From the NCBI GenBank assembly GCA_013695775.1, contig JACCZV010000181.1, positions 1 through 6,106 of the forward strand: 6,106 nt of DNA, read 5' to 3'. Positions 4,504 through 6,106 of the stretch are shown piece by piece (the stretch's first letter is position 1; every line of letters starts with the position of its first letter). A model generated the notes under the pieces. The model was not told the DNA's origin, did no database searches, and was given only the letters and a program-made list of their open reading frames with translations. The DNA comes from Chitinophagales bacterium. GTDB lineage: Bacteria; Bacteroidota; Bacteroidia; Chitinophagales; UBA10324. The position numbers were made by a program, and so were the translations under genes.

Positions 4504-6106
4504 ATGAGAAAATTTTGCCTCAGCTCTCTGCTCCTATCTATAACTTTTTCTATTCAGGCCCAGCTTGTTTCGCCGCTTAAAACGCTGATCTGGTCAGATA
4601 CATTGCAGCAATTCGAATTTTCAGATTACAAACTGCATGATGCTTTATATTTTAAGGGAGCTGCTTTTGATGATGCATCCTATGGATATTTTCCCTATTT
4701 CTTTGAGTCAATTGAAATGCCTTTTCCGGGAACCGCTAACATCATTCTTTCTGATGAGGTATATCAGCCTGTGGCCCTAAAAAGAGGAATGCTTCCCACT
4801 GATGTTTTTAAGGTTCTGCAAAACACACCGCTAATTAAAATTGGATATGGTGTTGAAACCAAAAAACCTTACGCCCAGATTTCCATTGTGCCTTTGAGGA
4901 AGAATGCCAATACGGGGTTGGTTGAAAAGCTGGTTTCATTCCGGTACAATCTGACGGTTATTCCTTCCGCTGAAAACACCATAAGGGGTACTGATAATTA
5001 TGCTCTTCATTCAGTTTTATCCTCGGGTAACTGGTATAAGATCTCTGTTACCCGGGATGGCATCCATAAAATAGATAAAACATTCTTAGATGGTCTCGGC
5101 ATTAGCACCTCGTCTATTGATCCTCATAACATTCGCGTATATGGAAATGGCGGAGGCATGCTGCCGGAGGCCAATGCAATTTTCAGACATGATGATTTGG
5201 TAGAAAACCCTATTAAGGTCGTTGGGGAGGAAGATGGCAGGTTCGATGCTGGCGATTATATTTTATTCTATGGCCAAGGTCCTGACCGATGGGCTTACGA
5301 TTCTGCCTCAGCAAAATTTTACCATATAAACAATCTTTACTCTAAAGAAGCATATTATTTTATAACAACAGATCTGGGGCCTGGAAAAAGAGTTGTAGAC
5401 CAGCAATCATCCGTACAACCGGTTAATCAGCAAGTGACTGTTTTTAATGACTATGCTTTTCATGAACAGAACCTGGACAATTTCCTTACCAGCGGCCGTG
5501 AATGGTATGGTGAAACTTTTGAGTTTGAAACCTCTCAGTCCTTTCCTTTCTCATTTACGAACATTGTTACCACGACACCAGTAAAGGTTACTGCCACAGT
5601 GGCTTCCAAAAGCATTTACAGCTCGAATTACTTTAGTATGTATGCTGCTGGTCAGGCCATGGTTGTAAATGAAAGTATTCCCGCCATCTGCGCAGTTTAT
5701 ACCTGTCCTGTTGCAAACGCTAAAAAGCTTGAAGGTCAGTTTACAGCCACCTCCGGATCATTTGATGTGCAATTAGATTATACCAAACTTGCCCAGGATG
5801 CCGTTGGCTGGCTTGATTATATAGAGGTGAATGTTTCACGAAACCTTTCCTGGACAGGTTCACAGATGAATTTCAGAAACTCATTTACACTTGCACCTGC
5901 TAATATTTCTCAATTCAACGTAAGCAACACCAACAGTTCTCTGATGATTTGGGATGTAACGCATCCGACCAACCCGCAGAACCAGTTGACGACCTTTAAT
6001 GGCAGCGAATCTCAATTTGCCATAGCAACCGATACGTTGCGTGAGTTTGTGATTTTTGCCAACAATGAGGGATATACTCCAGGGGCAATAGGCATGATCC
6101 CGAACC
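4504..6106 (+). CDS. porU: PorU, type IX secretion C-terminal signal peptidase/sortase (N-terminal part)
   Basis: The frame is open from the ATG at 4504 through the last base, giving 534 residues of a protein normally over 1,000 long. Residues 1-19 are a Sec signal peptide (MRKFCLSSLLLSITFSIQA, cleavage before Q20). The N-terminal region has the characteristic PorU block: VLSSGNWYKISVTRDGIHKI (171-190), IRVYGNGGGMLPE (210-222), then DDLVENPIKVVGEEDGRFDAGDY into ILFYGQGP (230-260). The remainder to ~530 is beta-rich, and the gingipain-like C25 peptidase domain with its Cys/His pair should start just beyond the window, so catalytic residues cannot be checked. PorU sits on the cell surface with PorV, cuts off T9SS sorting domains and transfers cargo to an anionic lipopolysaccharide anchor. 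The start is supported by the signal peptide; it has an A/T-rich leader without a Shine-Dalgarno sequence. It diverges from the porP-like gene, and porV often follows in related genomes. Confidence 0.93.
   Translation, partial: MRKFCLSSLLLSITFSIQAQLVSPLKTLIWSDTLQQFEFSDYKLHDALYFKGAAFDDASYGYFPYFFESIEMPFPGTANIILSDEVYQPVALKRGMLPTDVFKVLQNTPLIKIGYGVETKKPYAQISIVPLRKNANTGLVEKLVSFRYNLTVIPSAENTIRGTDNYALHSVLSSGNWYKISVTRDGIHKIDKTFLDGLGISTSSIDPHNIRVYGNGGGMLPEANAIFRHDDLVENPIKVVGEEDGRFDAGDYILFYGQGPDRWAYDSASAKFYHINNLYSKEAYYFITTDLGPGKRVVDQQSSVQPVNQQVTVFNDYAFHEQNLDNFLTSGREWYGETFEFETSQSFPFSFTNIVTTTPVKVTATVASKSIYSSNYFSMYAAGQAMVVNESIPAICAVYTCPVANAKKLEGQFTATSGSFDVQLDYTKLAQDAVGWLDYIEVNVSRNLSWTGSQMNFRNSFTLAPANISQFNVSNTNSSLMIWDVTHPTNPQNQLTTFNGSESQFAIATDTLREFVIFANNEGYTPGAIGMIPN

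Noticed and set aside
1..6106. CRISPR array, insertion sequence, tRNA or rRNA
   Set aside because: No regular spaced repeats, transposase motifs, or cloverleaf/rRNA signature sequences were seen on either strand.

Overview
The window comes from a member of the Bacteroidota. Three genes belong to the type IX secretion system (T9SS), which occurs only in that phylum, and a fourth ends in a T9SS type A sorting domain. Start regions are A/T-rich and lack Shine-Dalgarno sequences, and one promoter-like site matches the Bacteroidota TAnnTTTG pattern. The genus cannot be fixed from this stretch. A gliding or environmental lineage (Flavobacteriia, Cytophagia or Chitinophagia type) is more likely than a gut Bacteroides.

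Layout: (1) 1-654, plus strand, is the 3' end of a secreted beta-helix protein with a choice-of-anchor-Q-like region and a C-terminal T9SS sorting domain. (2) 767-1444 holds a hicAB-type toxin-antitoxin module on the minus strand. HicB is intact, but the small hicA ahead of it looks frameshifted and shortened at its 5' end. An imperfect 24-bp repeat flanks the module, and the hicA-proximal copy is also a perfect 7-bp inverted repeat. (3) 1611-3234, minus strand, is gldJ, a formylglycine-enzyme-fold lipoprotein, with a strong intrinsic terminator and a plausible promoter. (4) 3391-4383, minus strand, is an outer-membrane protein of the PorP/SprF family that seems to start at a non-ATG codon. 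(5) 4504 to the window end, plus strand, is the N-terminal 534 residues of PorU, the T9SS sortase. The window stops about where the C25 peptidase domain should begin.

How the parts fit: PorU removes C-terminal sorting domains from cargo such as the product of gene 1 once it crosses the outer membrane. GldJ belongs to the periplasmic lipoprotein part of the secretion and gliding apparatus. PorP/SprF proteins are outer-membrane partners of T9SS export. gldJ beside porU is a familiar pairing. Here a porP-like gene sits between them, and porP and porU diverge from a 120-bp region carrying a perfect 18-bp palindrome. Nothing clearly amounts to a wholly new system. The most unusual signals are the repeat-flanked, partly broken hicAB module, the palindrome between porP and porU, and the non-ATG start of porP.
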